Counted from the stretch's first letter, positions 24,656-36,450 are shown. The stretch: 64,000 nt of DNA from Bimastos eiseni (GCA_959347315.1 OY365810.1:22772906-22836905), one strand, 5' to 3'. Notes: generated by a model not told the origin, from the letters alone. Numbers and translations: made by a program.

Positions 24656-25482
24656 TCCCTATGTTTTATCCATGTGCACGTGTGCTGTTTCTGCGATAAC
24701 AATTACGTCATTAATGCTGCTACAGCTCTGTTTAACGCGCGTGTATTCATGCTTGTCTTTTATGCTAGAAATTATATTCACTGCCATATGCGATAAATCT
24801 TCACAAACGGTGGAGCCGAGATGATGACAACCATTGTTAATCTCTGGACAGGTGACAGCTGTATAAGCTAATATTGCTCACTGCACTTGGAACAAGGACA
24901 GCAGACCGTCAATAACGTTGGTATTTTAACACTGTGGCTAAAATAACCGAAATTTCGGATATAAAAATGTTCCGTGGAACAAATGTGGCAACGCGTGCGA
25001 ATTAATGGACTGCTATGGAAAATTTATATAACGCCCCTTCAAGATGTCTATTTAAAGGCGCTCAAACAACTCACAGCAAGAATTCTACATCATTCTCCTT
25101 GAAATCAGATCATGATAAAACATTGAATTGGTATCTTGTGCCACCGGATGTTGGCAAGTAGTTTAAGACGCGTAAGTATTTCTGGTGAAGTGAACAAGAA
25201 GGACGACCTCTTACATCCTATTTTGCGTCTTACCTTTTCATAAGCTCTGCACATAAGGCGAGTGGCCAGTCGTCTCCCTCGCCGTCGATGGTCAGTCTAC
25301 TAGACTTGTAGCTGAGTTTGACCGGAGGCATAATCGGAACCGAAATTATAAGAAGTGTCGTATTTGTGGCATGCAAACCACTAGAAAATCACTATTTATT
25401 AAACTAACACGAATAATTGTTTACGCTTACTATTTTAACTCTGATTTGCACCTCTCTATTTGGTCTGCTTCTATTACATCAA

Positions 25483-25610
25483 TATTGATGAGTGATATTG
25501 ATTAATATGAATTAATTAATATTAATTAATTAAATTATTATTAATTAAGATTAATTAATATTGATTAATATTAATATTGACATTGATTAAATCGATATTG
25601 GTATTGGTAT
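25483..25610. repeat. TTAATTAA / ATTGATT AT-rich repeat
   Basis: Overlapping attaatt and attgata words form a low-complexity, partly palindromic stretch. Confidence 0.85.
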
Positions 25611-26210
25611 TGATGAAGCCACGAGACGATGGTGAGGGAGAGGGGGGAAGAAGGAGGTGGTGGATGCAGGAAGAGAATGAGGAGGAGGAGGTGCAACATT
25701 CTGATAGGAGTTTAGCAACGATGACCCCTATGAATCATTCGACTGAGGACCGAATAACCTCCCGTCGTCATGCTCTTATTTCCACAGCTTTTATGTGGCG
25801 CATTTCCCTATCGGACCATAAAAGATTCACCCGGCTGGTCTGTTCAGCAGCGACTGGCACACATTGCTTAACGCTTCCCACCCAACATTCCGCCGTAATC
25901 TCCTTCGCCACCCACTCATAACGAGGCTCCTACCACCGGTGTACACGCGGCACTTATCGCAACGAAATGTTGTTAATTAATTAGGTGAATTTTGCAAGGA
26001 CGTGATTAACGAGCGCATGTGGATATGGCTGCCTTCGCATATAACCCGGACTGGAAAAGGCACAGAGCGACGAGGGTCTCGGTGGCGGTGCCTAAAGATA
26101 GGGACAACACGGACGCAGACAATGGATGCAATATATCTTCTCCGTAATTGAATGCACCTGCAAGATTGGTCTCAGGCGGGTCGAGTCAGGCCTCAGTTAT
26201 TTTGCTTCTG
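25611..26210. other. Unannotated spacer
   Basis: No recognised feature. The 114-codon frame at 25577-25921 has no family signature. Confidence 0.4.
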
Positions 26211-26212
26211 TC

Positions 26213-26532
26213 TAATATGGTCTAATGGTATAATATAGTCTAATATGGTCTAATTGTTTAATATGGTCTAATGGTCTAATATGGTGTAATGGTCAAATAT
26301 GGTCCAATATGGTCTAATATGGTCTAATATGGTCTAATATGGTCTAATGGTCTAATATAGTCTAATATGGTCTAATTGTCTAATATGGTCTAATATGGTT
26401 TAATGGTCTAATAATTATGGTCTAATGGTCTAATATGGTCTAATGGTCTAATCTGGTCCAATATGGTCCAGTATGGTCTAATATGGTCTAATTGTCTAAT
26501 ATGGTCTAATATAGTCTAATAGGGTCTAATGG
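26213..26532 (+). repeat. gtctaatatg / gtctaatg tandem array
   Basis: A 10-bp unit, ggtctaatat, alternates irregularly with an 8-bp shortened form (ggtctaat) for about 320 bp. A stray pair of units appears again at about 27640. Confidence 0.9.
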
Positions 26533-27462
26533 TCAATTCCCGGAGTCCGTTTACCGGAGTGTATTCGGCCTCTGACACCGGTTGTGTGTTATGTGACAAT
26601 TGTGCTGACTAGTTGTGCTGCGTAGTCGTAGATATGTCTTAGTGAGCTCTGTCATGTGATATTGCGTAAAGTTGTTACTTTAAAATCATGGCACTATTAT
26701 TCGATGCTTTCAATACACGAATGAACGGAGGAATGAGAGCTGTTTACGATGTGCTAACAACGTTTCATTTGTTATATAATTTTTATCATATTTATCATGA
26801 TTCGCTTTATGTTCTGCTTCTATTTGCTATTTTTAATTGTTTAATGCCATCCAATGCATCGACTGAATAACCTTTTTCTCTCTAGAAGGTATGATTCGAA
26901 AAAGCAGAAGAACGGCTTCAGATGAAGGATGACCGCCCACTGATTTATCACGGTGAAGCAATGCAGGCTTCCAATGACCACAGTTCAACCCAGAAGACTG
27001 GTTTTGGCTGGTTCTCTGCCTCACTTGGTGCAATGCTGGTGAGTGACCAGGGTGAATGCAGTTTCCCAGTGCTGCCACAGACAGCGATAATTCCGCGCTG
27101 AACAGCGCTAAATCGTTTAAGCGGAGGAAGAGATTTGAGAGACCAAACCCCGGCATCAATCCATCTTATGTCTTTGTGGTCATATACACGGTCTGCAGTC
27201 GTTTATCTATTAGTCTGACTGTGCATCTGACTATCTAGGACTAAGTTGCGCGATGCCAAATCATTAATTGTGCAGGTTCAAAACCTGCTTTCCAGGGCGC
27301 ATTTTTGGGATAGTCGTCTTCACAGTAATTTATAATCAAAGGTTATATTCTATCTTTTTGCCATTTTTGCTGATTAGGTCCATATGAATATGAAGTGGGA
27401 CACTGAAAATTACTCCATCCTGAAGAGTGTGTCTATTCAATCCAAATTATTAGCTTGGTATC

Positions 27463-27597
27463 TTTCTTCTATTACCTCATTGGTTAGGACACTAGGTATC
27501 TTTGTTATGACCCGTTCTTCTATTACCTCGTTGGTTAGAACACTGTGTATCTTTGTTAGGACCCGTTCTTCTATTACCTCGTTGGTTAGAACAGTGT
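27463..27597 (+). repeat. 51-bp tandem repeat, about 2.6 copies
   Basis: ttcttctattacctcgttgg starts three successive units 51 bp apart. Because 51 is 17 codons, one frame shows a repeating SSITSLVRT peptide. I see no reason to call it a gene. Confidence 0.85.
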
Positions 27598-27599
27598 TA

Positions 27600-28930
27600 G
27601 TATTGATGTTACAGATAGATCGACGTCCCTACAAGGGTATAGTCTAATATGGTCTCTCACTCTCGATCGATAACAGGCGATCGCAGCCATTAGCATAGTT
27701 AGGCGGTAGTTTCAAATGCTAGTCATTCGAGTCAAGTTCGCTGATCCTTACTGGGTCGGCGGTCCATGTTTCGGCAGACGACGACGATGACGTCGACGAT
27801 GACGTCGATTGTTGGGTCGTCGAGTGGACCATCGAACGTCCAATCATTGTTCGGGTCTTAATGGTACTTAAGCTAGACAGGCTGGCGAACGCCTCCCTCC
27901 CAGTCGATGCCAGCAGAGGGGCTTGCTCCTTTCGCACGAGTCATACTCATACAGTGCCCTCGTTGTCGTCTGTAGGCCTATATACGGCTAAAGACCCAGA
28001 ATCCACTGTAGATCAGACTGACAGATATCTGTGTTCATCGCTATTTGCATTTCATTTCCATATTCTGCAAGCGCAGTGATAGCCAATTGCATACGAGGCG
28101 CGCTACCATTTACAGCTTAATATGATACGACAACACTCTAGAATCACATTTTATATAAGTCTAAATATAAATATATTATGTTGCGAAAGCAGCCAAGCTT
28201 CAACCTAGTATGCTGATATTGTGATTGGGGACAATTTTAGGCCATAAATATTTATAATTTTAGCGATAATTATGTAATAAATAGGCATGTCTGAGTAGGC
28301 TATATCAACCAATCAATCAAAGATACTTGAAATATATCTACTCAGAGTCACCCCATCTATAAATGATACAGTTCTTACATATATATATATATATACAGAC
28401 ATAATATGTTGTCCTAGAGCCTATTTAATTACTATGGTGTGTCAAGCCAGACATCGTAATTAATAATTTTATTATGTACGATACATTGTAATGATTTATT
28501 TTAGGAAATTATATTTCAAATCATTCTATAAATAGGTTCAAATGCTCGAAATTGCTGCTAGCACTTTTATTTCCATTCCATTCCCTAACAATAACTTTCC
28601 CTATAATTCCTACAAAATTGTTCCATTATTTTTATTTCGTCTAGTCTTTTCTTTCCTCTTTGGCTTCACGTTTGATTCTTGTCCAAGGTTTCCTCTACTC
28701 CTCAATTCTTTGTTTCACTCTTCAATTCTCTCTTCTTCTCTGCCATCTACCCAAAAGTGTATGGTTTTGTTTAAATAACTCGTCTGTTGTTTCACTTTCT
28801 CCATTAAAAGTCTCGTAGCACTGCTTTCCATTTCCAATCCATTTCTCATCCATTGGAGGAGATATTCCTGTCTCCTCTTTCTTCCATTCACTCTATGCAT
28901 GCCACCATCTTTTATTATTCTTCCTGCCTT
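27600..28930. other. Unannotated region
   Basis: A gacgacgatgacgtcgacg run lies near 27780-27810 and a TA tract near 28380. No gene or transposon was recognised. Confidence 0.45.
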
Positions 28931-28939
28931 ATCATGCTA

Positions 28940-29130
28940 CTCCACTTCCTTCTTCATCTTCTACTTCTTCTTTTTCCTCTACTGCTTCTTCTTCTTCCTA
29001 TTCTTCTTCTTTTTCTTCTTTTTCTTCTACTTCTTCGTCTTCTTCTCTTCCTTCTTCTTCTACTCTTCCATTTCCTCCTTCAATCCACTCTCCTATTTCT
29101 TTTCTTCCATCTCTCACTCCACTCTCTCTG
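28940..29130 (+). repeat. (CTT)n pyrimidine tract
   Basis: cttcttctt and ttcctcctt triplets dominate. Leu/Phe-only frames are artefacts. Confidence 0.9.
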
Positions 29131-29204
29131 AATTCTGACATCTCTGCCTTCCATCTTCATGAAGCTCTGTCTTCATTTTAAGTCCACCTCAACCTCCTTC
29201 TTTC

Positions 29205-29378
29205 TGTCCGCTATCTCTCTCTCTTCCCCTCTGTCTCTGTCTGTCTGTCTGTCTCTCTTTTTCTCTCTCTCTTTCTGTCTCTGTCTGTCTCTGTTGCTCT
29301 CTCGCTCGCTCGCTCTCTTTCTCTGTCTGTCTCTCTTTCTTTCTGTTTGTCTGTCTGTCTGTCTGTCTCTCTCTTCCA
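29205..29378 (+). repeat. (CTCT/CTGT)n pyrimidine tract
   Basis: Mixed ctct and ctgt tetranucleotides, strictly pyrimidine-rich with G every few bases. Confidence 0.93.
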
Positions 29379-29819
29379 AACTATAACATTGCCCATATAT
29401 ATAGGCTAAATGTTTTAGGGGTGGGCGACGAGGAGCACCCGTGCTCTTCAGTTTTTGAACTGGAAGGCACCGTACCTCTCACTTTTCATACCAAGAAAAA
29501 ACGATGCCCACTACTATTTTCATTCATCGAGCATCTTCATCATTAACATTTTCCTTGTAATTAAGCTTACTATGATTGGACTATTGTTGTTAGTAGGCCA
29601 ATCATTGATATTATTAAGCAAATCGCATAAATGGCTACGTTATAGTTGTTAATTAACCAGGGTTGAAATAGAACAGTGCGAAACTCGGTGACCCCTTCAC
29701 TTTCTGGGTCAAAGTTATGCCTCTGCCTCTCTCTGACTTCAAAAGTGAACATCTTATTTGTGTCCTTCTCTATAAACCTTCTACGTCGATCTGTCTCATT
29801 CTCTCGCTGTCTTGACTGC

Positions 29820-30240
29820 TTCCTTCGGCGACCAGAACTAATGGTGGCATTCATGCGATGCGACTCGACTGCCTTCCTTCGCCTTTCGACCCCGGGGGTC
29901 CGCCCCACTCAATAGCACAACAGCGACTATAATCAGCAATGGCCGCTGCTGTGCCGCCGCCGACGCCGCTAACTTGAAGCTTCGTTGCCTTTGCAACAAA
30001 AGGACAGGGTCACGACCCGTAATATGCTTCGAGATCTCAGCAAACATGGCCGACAGATACGAAAGCGAGGCTCGAGCGACATCTGCGGTCTGGCTTCCGA
30101 AGGAACAACGCCCTGGGGCGCGTTCACTCAGATGGAGGGCATGGAGACGGCGTCCACACAAACAGCAATGCTCTGCCACTCACTGGCTGCCTTCAGCTAT
30201 AAAGTGTGGCTCCCACTACAATCGCTAACTCCACCTACGT
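29820..30240. other. GC- and CpG-richer island, no gene recognised
   Basis: This about 420-bp patch is visibly richer in C, G and CpG than its surroundings (gccgccgccgacgccgc near 29955). It has open frames on both strands (29974-30228 plus, 29838-30179 minus). Neither protein resembles a family I know. It could be a promoter or first exon of a host gene, or a piece of an element. Confidence 0.3.
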
Positions 30241-31385
30241 CACTGAACAGTTGTAAATATTATTACATATAAACATGCATATTCATGAACACATTTGTTT
30301 AAGTCTTCTATTGGGATAACGCCTAAACCAAAATTTCTACTCGACAAGCCTCACCGCTCAGCTTCGCCTGAGATTGAATATTGAACTCAGTGTGTTCGCT
30401 GTTTCGTAATAAAATTGTGTCCGTGTATATATGTCTATCCGATCGCGAGTGTTCCATTTGGCGAGCTCTTCGAAAGTGGCCTCCGAGTGAGGCCGTGGTT
30501 TTTGAAATTACGCATCTAATTAGCATATTGAATTTTACACATCCTTTAGACGATGCCAATACAAATGATAGCTGTTATTATATCGAATATCGGCAAATTA
30601 TGTCATTCGAAAGTTAAAATATATAATTATAAAGTCGCTGACCCAGAACATTTTCATGTCGCCAGAGCTTGCTGTTCGTGAACCTTTCTTGAGACATGAA
30701 GCAAATTTTCCGCTTATAGTTTACATTATCCATGCATTAGGTATACAGACAAAAGTTGTTTTCCCAAAATGCGCTACATTATTATACTGCTTACGTATGC
30801 ATAAATGCACCATCGATTTTGATGTCTCGTTGTTCGGACTCTTGGATTGATCAGGCTACCTTGCCGATCGTAGCCTTATAGGGGAAATATACGGTTTTTT
30901 GACCGGAAAGAGGGTTTTTGTCCTGCGCAAAACCGTGAGTTTTCGTGCGGAGACATTTTGTCCGAGGAAAGAGCAAATGTCCTACACTAGCACTCCACTA
31001 TATGGGACACAAGCCATCCCATACATAGGCCTCCCCAAGCCAAAGCTCCCGGATTTAGCTCCCCAGAATAGGACATGACCCCAACCCCCTCCCCTCACAG
31101 CGTTATGGCCTTATGGATTATTTTGGACGAGGACTTTCCAAGAGAGTCGATTTCCTTGCAGGTCTTGCCTTCATCCAAAGCGTCAGATTAGTGTCAATCG
31201 GCCAATTCGATAATCTGATACCGTTGCGACTCTCGCTCACTCCTTAATACTGGACCATTGTAACTCGGACTTGCCGAAATTCTGGATACGACACATTCCG
31301 TTCATATTTAACTGCGCTGTCCGACTCATTATTTTATCTGCCAAAATGCCAACGAATATTGAGCAGAATTTCTCCGTCTGAGCAA
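30241..31385. other. Unannotated region
   Basis: Between 30880 and 31080, words such as tttttgtcctgcg, cattttgtccgagg and aataggacatgacccc recall foldback arm units, but no paired arm is clear. The rest is unannotated. Confidence 0.35.
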
Positions 31386-31388
31386 AGT

Positions 31389-31583
31389 TACTCTGTGGCC
31401 GATTGGTTAGAGGGCATGGTCGGCATGTAACTCGGAGAGTGCGGGTTCGATCGTCGTCCGAGGAGTTACTGTGTAGGGACGTTGAGCAAGTCCTTCGTTC
31501 ACAGTTGATCTGCATTACAAGTGCAATACGCCATCGATGATCTTGTTACTTCTGAACTAATTTTAAGAAGGACATAATGGAAT
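31389..31583 (+). repeat. tRNA-derived SINE, copy 2
   Basis: Box A tggccgattgg (31396-31406) and box B gggttcgatc (31443-31452) are well preserved. The body gttactgtgtagggacgttgagc matches the copy at 20211-20412. It ends in agaaggacataatgg. This is the better preserved copy of the family. Confidence 0.8.
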
Positions 31584-31665
31584 TACAGCTGTATTGAGTT
31601 GTATTGTGTTATCTATATTTGCTGCTCATTATAAAAGCTCTGATAATCTGTGCTAGACTATAGTC

Positions 31666-32275
31666 CAATGATTCCCAACCTTTTATTGGCTAGCGGCACG
31701 CTAAGAAAAAATTAATATTCTCGTCGCACACTCAACAATACTTGCTATTGTTTATATACTTGTCCCTATTATAAAATAATATACAAAGTTTATATTCTGA
31801 TTGTCTAATGATATTCTAGTGACCTAGTCCATTCAAATAATTGTGCTATAATTATCTAATACTTATTTATTCATTTTCACAAATTAACTTTTCAACTTCT
31901 AATCATTAATGATCATCAATGTGACGGCTGAGTCTGCTTTCGAGAGCAAGCAAAATTGAAACGAAACTCCACAAAGCCCAGAAGATGCAAATGACAGAAG
32001 AATTTTGACTGCTCTTTAATCGATCGAAGGATGTGAACGGAATGCCAAAACTCATCCAAACTCTAATGTTGGCTGATGAAATTTGTCATTTCGTAAATCA
32101 ATCAGCTGTTTTTCATCAACAGATTTTCCTTTTTAAAACCGTCATATCATTTTTTATAGAGTTTTGCTTTCAATCCTTATTAAGTGCTAACATATTAGAA
32201 TATTTCCGTGGCATACTTGCAAAGTTCTCGCGCACAGTGTGCCGCGGCCCGCGACACACAGGTTGGGAATCACTG
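31666..32275. mobile_element. Non-autonomous hAT element (610 bp)
   Basis: The left end caatgattcccaacct and the reverse complement of the right end cagtgattcccaacct match at 14 of 16 positions. The CAGTG(G/A)TTCCCAACCT end is typical of hAT elements. Flanking octamers ctatagtc (31658-31665) and ctatattt (32276-32283) agree at six of eight positions, consistent with an aged 8-bp target duplication. No transposase frame is present. The short frame at 32033-32368 is not recognised. Confidence 0.8.
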
Positions 32276-32390
32276 CTATATTTAACCCAGAGCGATCATT
32301 GCAATCCTAACAATGCCAGTCAGTCATCTTTATGTTTCAGTTTTTCTAGCGTAAAGGAACACACGTAATTAGGAGAACGCATATTCCGAT

Positions 32391-32419
32391 ATGCCTATGC
32401 ATGCATCATGCATAGGCAT
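32391..32419. repeat. Perfect hairpin, 13-bp arms
   Basis: atgcctatgcatg and catgcataggcat are exact reverse complements separated by three bases. Confidence 0.9.
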
Positions 32420-32467
32420 GGGAAAAACAGTTTGCCTGCTTCACTTAATATGTCGAAACTGAACTGA

Positions 32468-32506
32468 AGTGTAATGTATCTATGCAGCGCATAGATACAT
32501 TACACT
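32468..32506. repeat. Perfect hairpin, 18-bp arms
   Basis: agtgtaatgtatctatgc is followed after three bases by its exact reverse complement. Confidence 0.92.
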
Positions 32507-32874
32507 GTACCATCAACGTCTGTGTAGCGTATTCAAATCAGAGATTGGCTTTCGTTGTGTGAGCTCACCGCGTGGTGGCCACGTGCGACCTTTCATTTAC
32601 GTCTGACATTGCACGCATCGACGACAGAAACCGTGAGGGATCGCATTCAAATATCCGCTGTGCAGTTCGGGTGTTATTATAGATTGAAACATGGACGGAT
32701 GGTTTGCAAGACGACTCTCCGGTATAAACTGATGCCCTGTCTAATCAGAAGAAAATATTCGATAGGGTCAGCAGTCATTTTAACCCTAAAAAGGTTTTAT
32801 GATTACAACGTTTAGATGAAATCAGGTGTCAGACTCCAACTCGGGCATCACACTAGCATTTTTGCAGCCTTGAA

Positions 32875-33851
32875 CAGAAGCGTAGCTAGGGTATTTCGCG
32901 CCCGGGGACAAACTACAGAATTGGCGCCCCTTTGGGGGCCATCCATACATGACGTCACGCGCCTATGGGGAGGGGTGTCACACAAGTGTGACGATGTGTA
33001 ACGAGGGAAAGGGGTCCAAAGAAATGTGATATCACATCATCACATCAAAATTCATAATTTTATTTTTAAACATTTTTGCTTAATTAAAATAGTTCACTTA
33101 TTTTACAGTAGTTGTTTACCACAATTTAACAACAATAATTATGATTAGCCTACTGCATTCTTAATTTTTGAACTGTTAACTTTTACGCTCGGGCCATTTA
33201 TACATGACTGTCATAGACAGTCTGGAAAAAATTGATTTTTCTTGATTTAACTGTCGCAAATTGGTCAACGACGTTATCAAAATTTGTTTTATCCCATGTT
33301 TCATGTTCGATGCTTAGCAGAACAGGATCGCTGAGACGATCTTGTCTCATTAAAACTTAAAATACGATAAAATTAGCTTCAATTTGCTGTAGGACAGATC
33401 ACAGCTTGCGATTGAAACAGCATTTGTACGAAGAATATGCAGTGAAATACGATAAATTTAGCTTCAATTTGCTGTAGGACAGATCACAGCTTGCGTTTGA
33501 TTTGGAACTACGACATGATATTAGGCTGCCTCTTACGGGCCCTTTGTGATGACAGATCAGTGAGGCCCGGGGGCGCCAAAATCATGCGTGACAACCTGTT
33601 TGTCACGAGGATTTTGGGGGCGCCAACATCATGTGCGACAACCTGTATGTAATGAGGATTTGGGGGGGCACCAATATTATGTGTTACAACCTGTTTGTAA
33701 AGAGGATTTTAGGGGGCGCCAAAGTGTAATCTTACTAACTTTTTTGGGATGAATTAGTTTGTTTCGAAATGAAAAAATAATAGTTTTATTCCCCCTCCAA
33801 CTCGGCACCCGGGGACACGTGTCCCCCTCTGCCCCCCTAGCTACGCCTCTG
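32875..33851. mobile_element. Non-autonomous hAT element (977 bp), TSD GCCTTGAA
   Basis: The left end cagaagcgtagctaggg and the inverse of the right end cagaggcgtagctaggg differ at one position. The octamer GCCTTGAA is perfectly duplicated outside both ends (32867-32874 and 33852-33859). Both features define the hAT superfamily. The interior has no transposase. It contains an 85-bp-spaced duplication (33361-33414 and 33446-33500) and a 47-bp tandem repeat (33569-33723). Confidence 0.93.
33569..33723 (+). repeat. 47-bp tandem repeat, about 3.3 copies, inside hAT element
   Basis: Each unit starts gggggcgccaa and contains tgacaacctgtttgt with substitutions. The array sits near the right end of the element. 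Confidence 0.85.
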
Positions 33852-34085
33852 GCCTTGAAACATGGTTTACCCGCGTGAATTGTACTAAATGTTGTTTAGT
33901 CAGTTTTTAGCATCGATCATAAAATTATTGATGAAGCCTAGGTAATATATATACACGTAAAATATATAAATCAATCAATTGAGGTAATAGACATGCCTTT
34001 GAAGCGCAATACGTTATAAATGAGTCACTGCGGCGATTTAAAGCACAATTTAGCTGCAATAGGGCTAACTAAACCCCAATTGAGG

Positions 34086-34140
34086 CTATAGTTATTGATG
34101 CTTATAGTAAATATTTTACTACAAGCATTAATAACTATAG
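34086..34140. repeat. 55-bp near-perfect palindrome
   Basis: ctatagttattgatgctt pairs with aagcattaataactatag with one mismatch. The inner agtaaa/tttact also pairs, so almost the whole segment folds. The function is unknown. It may be a tiny MITE. Confidence 0.85.
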
Positions 34141-34974
34141 TAGGCCTATGATAATTCAGTAACACCAACCATTTTTAAGTAAAAGAATGGATCGAGTTCA
34201 AAAGACTGCAGTACTAAGCAAGATGCCAGAAGCAGGTTTCGTAGTTGGCGTTTACAGTGTAACCGTAACAATATTACCGAACCAATTGGTTTCTTGTAAT
34301 TCACTGTCGACTGCACCTGTCAATTGCCTGTCATTCGAATTCATACAATGGAATCGGAATCGCTTGCCAATCTATACTCTTGCTGATTGATTGGCGCGTC
34401 TGAAGGCAATATCGCTTCTTTTCCAGAAGGTCTCAGTTGCCAATCCGCGTAATTTCCAATGCTATCCGAGCTGGAAGAGAGCAATGTATCTTGAACCTTG
34501 AGCAATCGCAATTCGGTGGGCGGCTACTGTGTTCATCCACACGATTTGGACGCCAGCAATTTCTTTAGCTACAATTAGCAGAAGAAACGCACAGGACGAC
34601 CTCAAGGACGGACTAAAGGACGGACTAAAGGACGGACGGACTAAATCACGGTGGGCTGCATATCCTATTGCCATCGATGGCGCTACAGTTTGCATCCTCA
34701 ATCATATGACTAATTAATAACTGATAATTGTTTCATTTGAATATTGCAGACCTCAAAGACCGTGTGGCAACATAGTGAGAAACATTTGTGTACAATCGAC
34801 CGCACATAATTGCAGTATTGAACCCATAATAATTATCAGTATTATTTACTCGATGTATATTTGCCAACACTTGTTATTATGACTGTTATTACTATTAGCA
34901 GTAGTATTATCATTGTTATTGGGTCCGCCTTCTCTCTGATAGGCCTATTTGTGGAGCAATTGACAGGTCTCAGC

Positions 34975-35340
34975 TGTTTCCTTTGGCACTGTTTGATATC
35001 AGCGCCGCTTCCGATACCGTTGACCACGGTATCCTCCTTGGGTGACTCTCTTCCTCGTTTGGTCTTGCAGGCACCTTTCTTGATTGGCTCGGTACTTCCT
35101 GCAGGACCGTTCCATCTCTGTGATCTATGGCCAGGTCTTCTTTGGTTCCCGCTCCATTCGGCATTCCCCAAGGTTCGGTCCTATGGGCCCTCTCCTGTTT
35201 ATTATTTGTACTACAGATTTAGGCCCTCTGCTGGCGGCCGGCGCTGTCCTGAGCCAGTCACATGCGGACAACATCCAGGTCTATCTGCGCTGCTCATCCG
35301 TCGCAGCTGCACTACAGTCAATGCAATGAGCCAGGCCATG
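34975..35340 (+). pseudogene. CR1/L2-like reverse transcriptase relic
   Basis: In one frame ALFDISAASDTVDHGILL (about 34988-35040) corresponds to RT motif A. It is followed by SSSFGLAGTFLDWL. After a frame change near 35080 come LQDRSISVIYGQ, a worn PQGS region (about 35160-35185), GPLLFIICTTDLGPLLAAG and QSHADNIQVYL. That last phrase is the position of the catalytic YADD box, here degraded to HADN. The phrase order and wording are those of CR1/L2-type non-LTR elements. In-frame stops, the shift and the lost second catalytic Asp show that it is dead. No endonuclease or 3' end accompanies it. Confidence 0.8.
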
Positions 35341-35679
35341 AAGACCATCGAGGCCTTGATGTCTTTCAACCGCCTGCGTCCCATGCCTTACCCGTACCCG
35401 CGCGTACGGGTCGGGTAACACGCAGATCCATTGCCGAGGTTAGACCAAGACATTCATAATAGTCGATTAATCGAAGACCGTAGGTGTGCGTGCCTTAAAG
35501 GACGAAGGTACAATGTAGGCAGGGATGCTCTTTGTGGCCGTTTCATATAATATTTTGTAAGGTAAGCCATTATCGTAAGATATTCTGACTTTTATATGTA
35601 GCAGAATGCAGATGAAACGATATTTATTAGCAGAAAGCGAATGCACTTGTTGGTGGTTAAGGTCTGATTTATTATAATA

Positions 35680-36019
35680 TATTATATGTGTATATATATA
35701 TGTAGTGAATCATAAATTTATATATACATAATTTGTATATATATATATATATATGTTTGCACATTTGCTGTTGCTTTTCTTTTCATGCAAAATGCACACA
35801 TCCTCATAATTACTTACTCATGTATATATAAATGAATCAATCAGTCAAAATCAATCAACCAGTCAGTCAGTCAATCAATCAATCGAAGACATTTATTTGG
35901 CAAATCAGCATATCAGAAACAATTAACATATATTTCCCCAAAATAATCTGTGATTATTCTGAGACATATCTATATGTAGTAGGTTTACACATGATATTAT
36001 GTATGGGACAACGTATTGC

Positions 36020-36080
<61 letters not shown>
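35680..36080. repeat. TA microsatellites and (TCAA)n run
   Basis: TA tracts lie at about 35690-35755 and 36022-36080, the latter about 28 uninterrupted units. A tcaatcaatcaatcgaagacatt-type tail lies at about 35868-35895 and recurs in part at about 51410 (tcaatcaattaaagtttatt), both continuing into tttggcaa. The shared tail suggests the 3' end of a common retroposon. Confidence 0.75.
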
Positions 36081-36083
<3 letters not shown>

Positions 36084-36262
36084 CTAAGTTGATTTCAGAC
36101 GTTTTAGTGAGGAATTATTATGAGGCACATATAAAGCTAAAAACAATACTCAATACGAAAAGCCTACAGAATTTGAATCGTAATTGCATTCTTCCTGTAT
36201 AAATACATATATCTTTATGTTTTATGCTTTATTTTTTTAAAATTTTAAACGAACGTCATCAA

Positions 36263-36450
36263 ACGCCTCTTCAAGAAATCTACTCAGAGGCGATGTCTGT
36301 GCTAGACATAATATTAATTGTCATTTCAACGTTTATTGGAATACTAAATAGCAAAACAAGGCATACTAAGCTACAAGAATCACCAATGACTGGCCCAAGC
36401 ACAAGCGTGGAACCAAACCAATGGATTCCCGTCAACAGCTGATAGATGGC
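36263..36450 (+). repeat. Dispersed repeat, copy 2
   Basis: It matches 19191-19360 at its start (cgcctcttcaagaaatctac), in the middle (atagcaaaacaa versus tagcaaaacaat) and at its end (caatggattcccgtcaacag). Confidence 0.6.

Noticed and set aside
27240..27300. tRNA-like segment with gcaggttcaaaacctgc
   Set aside because: Box-B-like word only, with no box A or cloverleaf. The match may be chance.
34842..35171. Minus-strand frame of 109 codons
   Set aside because: It is antisense to the RT relic on the plus strand, which has clear motif order.
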